Assembly: GCF_000024225.1 (NCBI RefSeq)
Contig: NC_013203.1
Location: forward strand, 1,302,001-1,366,000
DNA: 64,000 nucleotides
From: Lancefieldella parvula DSM 20469
Lineage (GTDB): Bacteria; Actinomycetota; Coriobacteriia; Coriobacteriales; Atopobiaceae
Reading direction: 5' to 3'
Shown here: piece after piece, positions 45,471 to 54,079 of the stretch
Numbering within the stretch: position 1 is the stretch's first letter
How the letters are laid out: the number at the start of each line of letters is the position of its first letter
Notes under the pieces: model-generated
Seen by the model: the letters and a program-made list of their open reading frames with translations, nothing else
Told to the model about the DNA's origin: nothing
Database searches by the model: none
Translations under genes and position numbers: made by a program

Positions 45471-45948
45471 GCAATCACCTCCTGTTGACTAAAACGTTTG
45501 ACTATATTGTTTCACGTTGCCATAAAAATTTCATTTGTAAAGTAGGAGTGCCGTAAACGGTAGTATTGCGTGCGTAAGTGTAAGTACATGTTGTTCTTGT
45601 TGCATATACACTCACTCATGTTTCCCCAGCTTAATATAGAGACAATTGTCGTAAAAGCTTATTTTATTTTGGATACTTTTACATCAACTTATAAAAACTT
45701 TTACTATCAAGTAGACATTTGACTACGTAATACCTGATTAAAATATTTCATTATTTGCCTAAAAAATTCAAATTTAGATACCATTGACAGCTTTTTTGAT
45801 ACCGCTCGCAGTACGTTAACGTACCCATTATTTCAACTTACGCAAGCTAGCTGCAATTTTGATAGAACACACGTCATCATAAGCGCAAATTATCTCAGTC
45901 AATTGAGATAGCAAGTGTTTCACCTAAGGCAAACCCGAAGGAGACAAT
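45471..45948. other. 478-bp divergent regulatory region
   Basis: AT-rich gap between murR and the serine hydrolase with no supported gene. It holds ATTGTTTCA (45506-45514) near murR, and a perfect 7-bp inverted repeat TATCTCA-6-TGAGATA (45891-45910) 38 nt before the hydrolase ATG. I could not fix promoters. Confidence 0.6.
45891..45910. promoter_or_regulatory. Inverted repeat, possible operator
   Basis: TATCTCA and TGAGATA arms separated by six bases, placed where a repressor or activator could act on the serine hydrolase promoter. The binding protein is unknown. Confidence 0.4.
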
Positions 45949-47946
45949 ATGCGCGCCAACGAAGATTTGTACCAAAATCAAACCGCTCACTCTGAGCACT
46001 CACCTAACGCAGACTCCCCTGCTGGACAGACCAGAAGACAATTTTTGAGTAGAAGTGCTCTTGGTTTAGCTGCTCTTGCAGGTCTTGGTCTTACTGCTTG
46101 CCAGACAAAAGGTGGCACAACTGCTGCTAAGGGAACCTCAAAGAAAGTTGATTCCGTAGATGGAACCTTCCAGTACGAGAAGGTTTTTCCTGTTGCCAAT
46201 TCCGATGATGCCTTTGATGACTCTCTTGTTACCAACCAGCTCAACAGCTTTGTCTGCTTTGCTGGCCAGGGCACTGTCTATGTAAAAAGTTCTGAGCCTC
46301 AAAGCTTTGCTCTCTTTGTAAATGGTCATCAAGTGCCAACTGATAAGCTTGACGGTTCTTCTTGGAACCAAATTGACATCTCTGACGTAACTGTCAACGG
46401 CGATAACCGCCTGCAGGTCAGCACTGTTAAAGAGACCCAGGCAACCTTTGAGGTCAAGATTGGCTATCCAACCCTTATTGACGGCACCAAAGACTACGCT
46501 GATAATGACAACTTCAAGTTGATTGACCAGATTATCAACGCAGAGATTGCCAACGGTTTTACCTCTGCCCAGCTGGTTGTTACTAGATACGGCAAGATCA
46601 TCAAGAAGACCAACTACGGCAACGTCAATTCTTACAACAAGGACGGCTCTCGCATCAAAGATGGCAAGGCTGTTGACGACAACACCCTCTACGATCTGGC
46701 TTCTAACACAAAGATGTATGCCACTAACCTAGCAATTGAGAAGCTGGTAACCGACGGCCAGCTGGATGTTTCCAAGAAGGTTCAAGAGTACATTCCAGAC
46801 TTTAAAGACCAAGAAGGCGATAAGATCCTGGGCAAGAATGACCTTACTATTCGTGAGATTCTTGAGCATCAGGCTGGATTCCCACCAGATCCTCAGTACC
46901 ACAACCGCAACTACAATCCAGAGAAACCCGATGATCCGCAGCCAAATGCAAACCAGAAGCTGTACTCTCAGAATCGCGATGAGATTCTGCAGAAGATTAT
47001 CGAGACACCTCTGCAGTATGTCCCAGGCACTAAGACTGCCTATTCCGACGTAGACTATATGCTTCTTGGTTTTATCATCGAGAAAATTACCAATAAGCGC
47101 CTTGACCAGTACGTTAAGGAAGCTCTTTACGAGCCGCTGGGACTTAAAAACGTCACGTTCAATCCACTAGACAACGGCTTCAAGGCTGACGGAATCGCAG
47201 CTACCGAGCTCAACGGCAACACCCGTGATGGTCTCATTACCTTTGACAACATGCGCACAGACACCATTCAGGGTACGGTCCATGACGAGAAGGCCTACTA
47301 CGCCATGGGCGGCATCTCTGGTCACGCTGGTCTGTTTGCAAACGCTTCCGACCTGGCAGTTCTTGTACAGACCGTTATGAACCGTGGTGGCTACGGCAAC
47401 ACCATGCTCTTCAGCGAGGACGTTCACGACCAGTTCATCAAGCCAAAGGACACCAGCGTCACCTATGGTTTAGGCTGGAGGCGTAAGGGTCACATTGGCT
47501 ACCAGTGGGCCTTCTCGCCAATTGCAAACGCTGCAACCGTTGGCCACACCGGCTGGACCGGCACGCTCACCGTCATCGACGTCTACAACAACACCAGCTT
47601 AGTGCTGCTTACCAATACTAAAAACTCGCCTGTCATTGACAACAAGGTCAACCCTAACGACTTTGTAGGCAACCACTTCCTAACCGGCGGCTACGGTGTT
47701 GTTTCTACGCTGGCATTTGATGGCCTTGACAACGCAAACGCTGAGGGAAACAATGCCAAGCTCATGGACATGGTCATTGCAAAGTACAAGCTCATTCAGG
47801 CGGAAACAGATTATCAGACTGACCCCGATAAGGCTTCCCTGAAGGCACTGCTTGAGGTCTGTGACCAGAGGAAAAATTCCAAGATTATCAAGGACTTCCA
47901 GGCAAGTGACTTGTACAAGACCATCTCAGAGTTTGTTGGCAAGTAA
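45949..47946 (+). CDS. Tat-exported serine-hydrolase lipoprotein (PBP4b/AmiE-like)
   Basis: 665 residues. A twin-arginine signal (TRRQFLSRSALGLAALAGLG) leads into a lipobox LTAC, so it is probably folded in the cytoplasm and anchored outside. A roughly 150-residue Ig/galactose-binding-like region follows, then a beta-lactamase/transpeptidase-like domain with SxxK (ASNTKMY), YSDVDY and HTG (GHTGWTG). This matches the YfeW/PBP4b group; AmiE in the Bacillus mur cluster is a relative. It likely trims peptides from muropeptides before MurNAc uptake. AAGGAGACAAT precedes the ATG. Confidence 0.88.
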   Translation: MRANEDLYQNQTAHSEHSPNADSPAGQTRRQFLSRSALGLAALAGLGLTACQTKGGTTAAKGTSKKVDSVDGTFQYEKVFPVANSDDAFDDSLVTNQLNSFVCFAGQGTVYVKSSEPQSFALFVNGHQVPTDKLDGSSWNQIDISDVTVNGDNRLQVSTVKETQATFEVKIGYPTLIDGTKDYADNDNFKLIDQIINAEIANGFTSAQLVVTRYGKIIKKTNYGNVNSYNKDGSRIKDGKAVDDNTLYDLASNTKMYATNLAIEKLVTDGQLDVSKKVQEYIPDFKDQEGDKILGKNDLTIREILEHQAGFPPDPQYHNRNYNPEKPDDPQPNANQKLYSQNRDEILQKIIETPLQYVPGTKTAYSDVDYMLLGFIIEKITNKRLDQYVKEALYEPLGLKNVTFNPLDNGFKADGIAATELNGNTRDGLITFDNMRTDTIQGTVHDEKAYYAMGGISGHAGLFANASDLAVLVQTVMNRGGYGNTMLFSEDVHDQFIKPKDTSVTYGLGWRRKGHIGYQWAFSPIANAATVGHTGWTGTLTVIDVYNNTSLVLLTNTKNSPVIDNKVNPNDFVGNHFLTGGYGVVSTLAFDGLDNANAEGNNAKLMDMVIAKYKLIQAETDYQTDPDKASLKALLEVCDQRKNSKIIKDFQASDLYKTISEFVGK

Positions 47947-48051
47947 AACTCGTGTAAACAAGCTGTGAAGCGGGAATAAACAAAGTACACGAACAAGGTA
48001 CGATACACATCTTGTCTAGCAACGGCCCTCTCCTCCGTCTAGACACACCAA

Positions 48052-48088
48052 AGCCCGGATGCTATTGCGCGGCATCCGGGCTCTTTTT
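48052..48088 (+). terminator. Intrinsic terminator after serine hydrolase
   Basis: 11-bp stem AGCCCGGATGC / GGCATCCGGGCT with an 8-nt loop, then CTTTTTG. Confidence 0.92.
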
Positions 48089-48165
48089 GTATGTACGCTA
48101 ACCTTGCGAGCTACACGGGTTTCTCGCCAGGTACGCTTGAATAACCAGTCAAAAAAGCAAGCCCG

Positions 48166-48281
48166 AAAAGTGCAAAGAATCTGTGTTTGGAGCACAGATT
48201 CTTTAACAAAATCAGGCAAATTCACAGATTCTTTGATGTTATTAAGCAAAATCCACCGATTCTTTGCAGAAAACAGGCGCG
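48166..48281. repeat. Interspersed repeat, copy B
   Basis: AAAAGTGCAAAGAATCTGTG, then CACAGATTCTTT making a perfect 12-bp inverted pair, then CACAGATTCTTTG and CACCGATTCTTTG at 30- and 32-nt spacing with ATCAGGCAAA linkers. It ends five bases before the stop of the FMN reductase. On the minus strand it reads KESVNLPDFVKESVLQTQIL. A TTTCTCGCC copy (48120-48128) lies 38 nt to the left. Confidence 0.88.
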
Positions 48282-48285
48282 CAAC

Positions 48286-48834
48286 TTACAGTGCGGCGAG
48301 AAAATCCTCTGCTTGCTGGGCAATTGCTTCGTGAACCTCTGGCTCGGGCTCCCAAGTTCCCTCAGTCCAAGCGGTAACAGGAAGCGAGAAACCATTGAAC
48401 GGCTCAACTGGCTTGGTGCGCAGAGCCAGGAACTGCTGCTTTACCACGGCGAGCGATCCTGCAGTCTTGTTTCTGCCGCCAACACCACTTGCGGTGACAA
48501 CCTTGCCAGCAATAGCAGTCTCAGATTTCTTCTCATAATCAGAGGTGAGTGGACGGCTCAGCCAGTCAAGGATGTTCTTAACAGTGCCGGGGATGCTGTA
48601 GTTGTACTCTGGAGTAAAGAGCCACACGCCATCAGCAGCCATAACGGCGTCTCTTACCTTCTGGACACCTTCAGGAGCTGGGAATTCTTCATCTTGATTG
48701 AGCAGAGGAACATCCAAGACGTCAACAACCTCAATCTCTGCCTTGCCTTCAAGTGCCTTTGCAGCAACCTGACTCAACGTCTTATTAAACGAGTTCTTTC
48801 GACCAGAACCGATGATAAATACAATTTTCTTCAT
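48286..48834 (-). CDS. NADPH-dependent FMN reductase (flavodoxin fold)
   Basis: 182 residues from MKKIVFIIGSGRKNSFNKTL. The phosphate-binding GSGRKNSFNKTL and the flavin-site FTPEYNYSIPGTVKNILDWL define the NADPH-dependent FMN reductase/azoreductase family. Cytoplasmic; may reduce quinones, azo dyes or metals. GGAGAGG precedes the ATG. Its last codons contain a GGCGAGAAA copy (48295-48303) and abut repeat B. Confidence 0.9.
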   Translation of the reverse strand: MKKIVFIIGSGRKNSFNKTLSQVAAKALEGKAEIEVVDVLDVPLLNQDEEFPAPEGVQKVRDAVMAADGVWLFTPEYNYSIPGTVKNILDWLSRPLTSDYEKKSETAIAGKVVTASGVGGRNKTAGSLAVVKQQFLALRTKPVEPFNGFSLPVTAWTEGTWEPEPEVHEAIAQQAEDFLAAL

Positions 48835-48961
48835 GAGCAAACCTCTCCATGAATGCTACGTGGATGTAATAAAAATCATGCACGAGCAAACCTGCCCATA
48901 CATGATTTGTGTACCCAAATGTTAGTTCTGTAGTCGTATTTAACGGAAGTCCAAGACGTAT

Positions 48962-49492
48962 TTAGCAAAAGTCCGAGAAATCCACACAGCTCTCAAGCGC
49001 CTTTACTACCCGCTCAAGACCTGCTAGGTCTTCTTGAGTAAATCGTGCAGCGCTAGGACTATCAATGTCTAACACACCAACTACCTGGTCACCCTCAAAG
49101 ATGGGAACGACTACCTCAGAGTTTGATGCAGAGTCGCACGCAATGTGTCCTGGGAACTGATGCACGTCTTCTACCAGCTGACTTGTCTTTGTTGCCGCAG
49201 CCGTACCGCACACTCCCCTTCCAAAAGGAATACGCACACAGGCAACCTTTCCCTGGAAAGGCCCCAGGCGCAGATCGGGAGAGACTGGCTCCAACCCCGG
49301 CTCCGCACCCGACCCCGAGCCTAGCTCCACACCCGCCACCGTAGCAGGATCTACCAGATAGAAGCCTGCCCAGTTAATGTCATCCAGAGCGTCCCACAAA
49401 AGAGCCGCAGCATTAGACAACACCGGCAGCCAGTGAGCGTCAACCTCGGCAAGCGAGATAATCTGTTTTGCAAGTAAGCCGTAGTCTGCCAT
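48962..49492 (-). CDS. msrC: Free methionine-(R)-sulfoxide reductase (GAF domain)
   Basis: Reduces free Met-R-sulfoxide using three cysteines in a GAF fold. 176 residues with NWAGFYLVDP, LGPFQGKVACVRIPFGRGVC, HIACDSASNSEVVVPIF and VLDIDSPS; the conserved cysteines are in KVACVR, RGVCG and HIACDS. An insertion rich in Gly, Ser, Glu and Pro (GVELGSGSGAEPGLEPVSPD) follows the first strand. It starts 2 nt after the glyoxalase stop. Confidence 0.92.
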   Translation of the reverse strand: MADYGLLAKQIISLAEVDAHWLPVLSNAAALLWDALDDINWAGFYLVDPATVAGVELGSGSGAEPGLEPVSPDLRLGPFQGKVACVRIPFGRGVCGTAAATKTSQLVEDVHQFPGHIACDSASNSEVVVPIFEGDQVVGVLDIDSPSAARFTQEDLAGLERVVKALESCVDFSDFC

Positions 49493-49494
49493 GG

Positions 49495-49863
49495 TTACTT
49501 CTCTGGCAAAATCTCAATCCAGCAGCCATCGGGATCTGCAATAAAGTAAAGGCCCATCTTTGGGTTCTCTTTGACAATGCAGCCCATCTCCTCGTGGAGT
49601 GCGTGGAAGGCATCAAAATCGTCAACGCGGAAAGCAATGTGCGTGTCTTTTCCGCCGTTGTCGTAAGGCTCTACCCAACCGCGGTTCCAGGTGAGCTCCA
49701 GTTCAAATGGAGACCAATCGTTTACCAAAAACGTATTAGTCCAAGAACCATCCTCTGGTCCCTTAACGCGATCAACACGAAATCCCAAAGCCTTCTTGTA
49801 GAACTCAACGGTTTTCTCGTTATCCAAAACATGAGTGCAGCGGTGAACAAAACGTGCCTGCAT
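49495..49863 (-). CDS. Glyoxalase I-like protein (lactoylglutathione lyase family)
   Basis: VOC metalloenzyme fold, 122 residues from MQARFVHRCTHVLDNEKTVE, with AAAGGAGG upstream. HRCTHVLDNEKTVEFYKKAL, FELELTWNRG, THIAFRVDDFDAF and YFIADPDGCWIEILPE supply the His/Glu metal ligands of glyoxalase I. Actinobacteria often lack glutathione, so the thiol partner is uncertain. It probably detoxifies methylglyoxal and pairs with msrC in a stress operon. Confidence 0.87.
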   Translation of the reverse strand: MQARFVHRCTHVLDNEKTVEFYKKALGFRVDRVKGPEDGSWTNTFLVNDWSPFELELTWNRGWVEPYDNGGKDTHIAFRVDDFDAFHALHEEMGCIVKENPKMGLYFIADPDGCWIEILPEK

Positions 49864-49874
49864 AAATCCTCCTT

Positions 49875-49942
49875 TGTTGTGCGCTCGACTGCGCACCTAG
49901 TTGAGCGCTTGGTCGTGGCTAGTTAAGCGCTTGGTCGCGGCT
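49875..49942. repeat. Short tandem repeats at the pepF 3' end
   Basis: Two and a half copies of a 22-24-bp unit (CTAGTTGAGCGCTTGGTCG type) abut the pepF stop. Each unit carries a CTAGTT that reads as an AAC-TAG stop on the minus strand, so duplication preserved the terminal codons. Confidence 0.7.
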
Positions 49943-51734
49943 AGTTGAGCTCCTGCTCAAGCTGGTCGACAAGCTCGCCAAAGTACTTGAGCGCAGCATT
50001 AACGGGATCTGGGGTTGCCATGTCAACGCCAGCTCCGCGGAGCAGCTCAATTGGAGTCTTGGAGCAGCCGCCGGATAGGTAGCCAATGTAGTCTTTGACC
50101 GCAGGCTCGCCCTTAGAAAGGATACGTTGAGACAGGGCAATAGCTGCCGAGAAACCAATGCAGTACTGGTAGACATAGAAGTTGTAGTAGAAGTGAGGGA
50201 TGCGCGACCACTCCAGCTTGATCTCTTCGTCCAGCTCAATGCCAGGTCCAAAGTATTCTGCGCAAAGCTTGCCGTAGCGCTCGGAGAGAACCTCAGCGTT
50301 CAGAGCCACGCCATCAGCGTTCATCTGGTTGATGTCGCGCTCAAACTCGGCAAACATGCACTGGCGATAGATGGTGCCACGGAAGCCCTCAAGGAAGTGG
50401 TTAAGGATGTACGCATGGCGAGCAGGATCAGTCTCGTGCTCAAGCAGGTAGTGCGAGAGCAGCGCCTCGTTGCAGGTAGATGCAACCTCTGCAACAAAGA
50501 TGGAGTAATCAGAGTAGGTAATCTCCTGGTTGTGGGACGAGAAGTACGTGTGCAGGGAGTGACCCATCTCGTGAATAAGGGTGTAGACATCGTCGAGGCC
50601 GCCCTGGAAGTTGAGGAGCATGACAGGGTTCATACCCTTGCCACCTGCAGAATAAGCGCCGGAACGCTTACCTGGAGTTTCGTAAACGTCAACCCAACGG
50701 CTCTCCAGACCCTTCTTGACCAGGCCAACGTACTCCTCGCCCATAGGTGCCAGCGCCTTAACAATGAGGTCGCAAGCCTCTTCGTAGGTAAACTTCATGT
50801 CAACGTCGTCAACAAGAGGAGTGTAGACGTCCCAGAAGTGCAACTCATCCAAGCCCATAACGCGCTTGCGCAGGTCAACGTACTTGTAGAAAGCTGGGAA
50901 GTTCTGGTGAACGGCATCGATGAGGTTGTTATAAACCTCAACAGGAATCTCGTTCTCTGCAAGAGCAGCCTCAAGGGAACTTGCATACTTTCTAGATGAC
51001 GAGAAGAACTGCAGGTTCTTAACCTGGCTAGTCAGAATTGCAGCGGAGGTGTTGCGGAACTCACCAAAGCGGCTGTAGAGCTGCTTAAATGCGGACTCGC
51101 GTAGGACGCGGTCGCCATTCATCAGCAAAGGAACAAATGAACCGCTGGTCAGCTTATGTGTCTTGCCCTCAGAGTCTACAGCGTCGTCAAAGATGAGGTC
51201 TGCATCATCAAACATGGAAAAGATGTTGGTTGGCTGAACAGCAAGCTCTTCAGCGCGTGCCAGAAGAGCCTCTTCCTCAGCAGAGAGGGTATGCTCGCGC
51301 TGGTTCAAGATCTTGTTGAGCTTACGACGATAGAACTCAAGAGCTGGAACCTCTGCATAGAACTTCTCGACAGATTCTGCTGGAATAGCCAGAAGCTCTG
51401 CGGCAAACCAAGAAGTTGCCTCGCCAGCCTGTGTATATACGCTGGTAGCGTTTGCGACGTATGCCTGATACTTGGCAACGCGGGTGTCCTCGTCACTCTT
51501 GCGCTCGGCGTAGTTGATAATCTTGTAGAGCAGAAGGTTCATCTGGTCCTCAAGCTGCAAGAACTCCAGAAGAGCCTGAGCGGAAGTGGAAATCTTTCCT
51601 TTGAACGCAAGCAGTTTTGGGCAGTAAGCCTTGAGCTCCTCAAGTCCAGCCTCAAATGCCTCATCACTTGGGAACATTGAAGACAGGTCCCACTTATATT
51701 TGCTGTCAATTTCTCCACGAGACTCGTATGCCAT
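49941..51734 (-). CDS. pepF: Oligoendopeptidase F (M3B metallopeptidase)
   Basis: Cytoplasmic zinc peptidase cutting short peptides. 597 residues from MAYESRGEIDSKYKWDLSSM, with GGAAGG upstream. The zinc motif is LIHEMGHSLHTYFSS (HExxH), with the third ligand region EVASTCNEALLSHYLL. The N-terminal domain begins KYKWDLSSMFPSDEAFEAG, typical of PepF. A stand-alone gene. Confidence 0.95.
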   Translation of the reverse strand: MAYESRGEIDSKYKWDLSSMFPSDEAFEAGLEELKAYCPKLLAFKGKISTSAQALLEFLQLEDQMNLLLYKIINYAERKSDEDTRVAKYQAYVANATSVYTQAGEATSWFAAELLAIPAESVEKFYAEVPALEFYRRKLNKILNQREHTLSAEEEALLARAEELAVQPTNIFSMFDDADLIFDDAVDSEGKTHKLTSGSFVPLLMNGDRVLRESAFKQLYSRFGEFRNTSAAILTSQVKNLQFFSSSRKYASSLEAALAENEIPVEVYNNLIDAVHQNFPAFYKYVDLRKRVMGLDELHFWDVYTPLVDDVDMKFTYEEACDLIVKALAPMGEEYVGLVKKGLESRWVDVYETPGKRSGAYSAGGKGMNPVMLLNFQGGLDDVYTLIHEMGHSLHTYFSSHNQEITYSDYSIFVAEVASTCNEALLSHYLLEHETDPARHAYILNHFLEGFRGTIYRQCMFAEFERDINQMNADGVALNAEVLSERYGKLCAEYFGPGIELDEEIKLEWSRIPHFYYNFYVYQYCIGFSAAIALSQRILSKGEPAVKDYIGYLSGGCSKTPIELLRGAGVDMATPDPVNAALKYFGELVDQLEQELN

Positions 51735-51847
51735 GAGCCTTCCTTTCTTGACCGGGTTAGTATTCACTGCTATTTAGTGTCCCACATCAATGTTAATTTC
51801 ATGCTAATAACAAGAAATTAGTTATAACGCATTAAAAAACATATAAA

Positions 51848-51876
51848 GAAATGATCCACAGTTAGTGGACCATTTC
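51848..51876 (-). terminator. Possible terminator after zinc-ribbon membrane protein
   Basis: 12-bp stem GAAATG.TCCAC / GTGGA.CATTTC. On the minus strand it is followed by TTTATATGTTTTTT, so moderately convincing. Confidence 0.5.
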
Positions 51877-51934
51877 TAGTATTGAAAACATAACGTAGTC
51901 AGTTTTATTGAGGCTGAAACAGTAAATAACTTAT

Positions 51935-52312
51935 TTACTGTTTAATAACCCAAGTTTTTCCGCAATTTTGACAAACTGCCACCGTTGTAAGAACAGTCTT
52001 AGATTTTCTATTTGGATGAATAATTCGCCAAATTAGCATTGGAATTGTTGCCCATATCCAAAGAATTGGATGAAGCCACCAACCAATAAAAACCCAGTAA
52101 AGAATGCCATGTCTATTCTTAGCTTTTTCTGTAGCTGAAGCAGAAATAATAATACGTGTTGAATGACAATTTGGGCAGGTAATACTTGGTTGAGCAGGCA
52201 TAGTCGGAGCAACCTTTTCTCCTACTCTATCAAGCGAATCAGTAACTGGAAAACCTGTCTCTTCTTCAATAACAGATGTTTCAGGTACGTTTTGCTGAGT
52301 ACTCTCCTCCAT
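51935..52312 (-). CDS. Zinc-ribbon membrane protein of unknown function
   Basis: 125 residues from MEESTQQNVPETSVIEEETG, with GGAAGG upstream. A polar 45-residue N-terminus, then two knuckles CPNCHSTR and CQNCGKTW that could bind one zinc, separated by a hydrophobic hairpin (GILYWVFIGWWLHPILWIWA). I do not recognise the family. Two-pass topology with both knuckles in the cytoplasm is likely. Confidence 0.75.
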   Translation of the reverse strand: MEESTQQNVPETSVIEEETGFPVTDSLDRVGEKVAPTMPAQPSITCPNCHSTRIIISASATEKAKNRHGILYWVFIGWWLHPILWIWATIPMLIWRIIHPNRKSKTVLTTVAVCQNCGKTWVIKQ

Positions 52313-52547
52313 AGTTCTTCCTTCCAAATTACCAGAACGACTTTCAAAAACCTTCAATCTCAAATTCTATTAAAAAAGAATAGCACCAAAATACAATTTA
52401 AATGGGTGGTACATTGGACAGTAAGAAGAAAATTCTTTATTACTGTTGTCTTATCATTGCATATATGAATTTAGTACTTAACAAAAATAGCTTCTAAATA
52501 TAATATAAATTTAAAAAAGCGGTTCACATTGAATCGGAGTAATTACT

Positions 52548-52859
52548 ATGACATCTTCAATTATATTGTGGTCCTTAACCGCAATTCTTGGCATTTGTTC
52601 TCTCATACTTTTATCCGGTCATGGTGCTGCTTTAATTGCTGGATATAACACAATGACTGAAGATGAAAAGAAAACAATTGACGAGAAAAAACTCTGTTTT
52701 GTAATGGGTATTTCTACGTCTGTATGTGCGCTAACAATGCTTTACATGGCCGTACTTAACCCAAATATAACGATTACAACAACAATCATTGCAAGCAGTA
52801 TTATCACAATAGATTTGGTAGTATCAATTTATATAGCAAACACAAAATGCAACAAATAA
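52548..52859 (+). CDS. Small membrane protein, DUF3784-like
   Basis: 103 residues with three predicted membrane helices. The AALIAGYNTMTEDEKKTIDE segment, then KKLCFVMG, matches the DUF3784 signature (GYNTM...E+...D.KKLC). Function unknown. CGGAG precedes the ATG. Flanking DNA is very AT-rich. Confidence 0.82.
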   Translation: MTSSIILWSLTAILGICSLILLSGHGAALIAGYNTMTEDEKKTIDEKKLCFVMGISTSVCALTMLYMAVLNPNITITTTIIASSIITIDLVVSIYIANTKCNK

Positions 52860-52958
52860 TAAAAACCTGACGATAAAGTACCTATCGCTTTAAGGTAACA
52901 ACTCTTGTCAAAACAAATACAAAACATCATCTCAAGCTACTCGTCTCTTTCGTCTCTC

Positions 52959-53882
52959 TTAAGACAAAGTTAGATCACGCACGTATACAAGTAATCGTAC
53001 AAGCACAACAATACAAAGTCCTGCTGCAAGCACCGTTTCAACAGTAGCTATTCCATCGAGCCATTGAAGGGGCTGACCAAGTTCAGCCAGGTATGTCGAC
53101 GTCTGCGTATGCGCAATGACACAAATTACAAAGGGAAAAGTAAACGCAGCATGACTGGGAAAGAACGGCTTTGTAAGACACCTGATGCACCACACAAAAG
53201 AAACCACATAAATAATTGAAGCAATCGCTAGCATGACTAAAAGAAACGGTACGGACTTTGGCGTAATAGATTGAATATATCCCACAATACAAAGACTTGT
53301 TGGAGCTGCATAAATACAAGCGAGCGACTCAGCGGAATCAGGCACCGGCCCATATTTAACATACCGAATGCTTACTACTATAAAAAGCACTACAAGGCAG
53401 ATAAATCCAAACCAAAATGCAACCGTACCAACACTTGTTTCAAAGTTAAACGCCGGCGCTGTAACACTGGCAACCACAATACCTACATACACAATGAACC
53501 AGCTGGCGTGCACATTCTCCCAATTAAATTTTGCAATATATCGAGAAGTAAATAGAGCTATGCACAGTATGTGCAACGCAATTCCAGTAAACCAAAATAA
53601 TTGTGCTGCATCACCGATATCAGCCTTCAAATACACCGAAATCAGCATAACTGCCATCGGATATGTTGCGGCAACTGAAAGCCCAATCGGATCCGAGAGC
53701 TCTCGCAATACAACTTTTGTCGACACGATAAATTTGAGGGTATAGAGAGCTAAAAGAAAAATAGAGAGTATGCCGCAGACAAGATAAAGACCCTCGAAAG
53801 AAGTCTTGAAAAGATTTCCAAGTGCTACAAAACCTAATGCAACACCACAAATAGCAACAGGAACTTTTTGGACATAGTTCAT
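52959..53882 (-). CDS. TDT/SLAC1-family membrane transporter
   Basis: 307 residues, about ten hydrophobic segments. The start VPVAICGVALGFVALGNLFK and the repeated helical pairs (YPMAVMLISVYLKA, FPFVICVIAHTQ) fit the tellurite-resistance/dicarboxylate transporter (TehA/SLAC1) family. The likely substrate is an anion or dicarboxylate, not known. No regulator is adjacent. Confidence 0.75.
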   Translation of the reverse strand: MNYVQKVPVAICGVALGFVALGNLFKTSFEGLYLVCGILSIFLLALYTLKFIVSTKVVLRELSDPIGLSVAATYPMAVMLISVYLKADIGDAAQLFWFTGIALHILCIALFTSRYIAKFNWENVHASWFIVYVGIVVASVTAPAFNFETSVGTVAFWFGFICLVVLFIVVSIRYVKYGPVPDSAESLACIYAAPTSLCIVGYIQSITPKSVPFLLVMLAIASIIYVVSFVWCIRCLTKPFFPSHAAFTFPFVICVIAHTQTSTYLAELGQPLQWLDGIATVETVLAAGLCIVVLVRLLVYVRDLTLS

Positions 53883-53996
53883 AAGGACTCTTCTATCTGT
53901 TTAGAAATCTCTTTTTATTTCTTTCAATAATAGATATTTATTTTCATGACGGTGAACTTATGAGCAAATATATTTCTATGCGTTATGACAAAAGCT

Positions 53997-54079
53997 AACA
54001 AAAAACCCGCTGATGGCGGTTTTGAAATTTTTTTGGTCGCGGGAGCAAGATTTGAACATACGACCTTCGGGTTATGAGC
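53997..54079 (+). repeat. Left boundary repeat of the tRNA-fMet island (att-like)
   Basis: 83-bp direct repeat of 61620-61702, aligning without gaps with 7 mismatches. It contains a decayed terminator (AACCCGC/GGCGGTT) and the 3' 46 nt of tRNA-fMet up to the anticodon loop, then diverges. This is what a displaced original tRNA 3' end looks like after integration of an element at a tRNA gene. Confidence 0.85.
54034..54079 (-). pseudogene. tRNA-fMet 3' fragment (46 nt)
   Basis: Matches positions 61657-61702 of the intact initiator tRNA with three changes, including one in the T-arm. The 5' half is replaced by unrelated sequence, so it cannot fold into a cloverleaf. Confidence 0.85.
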
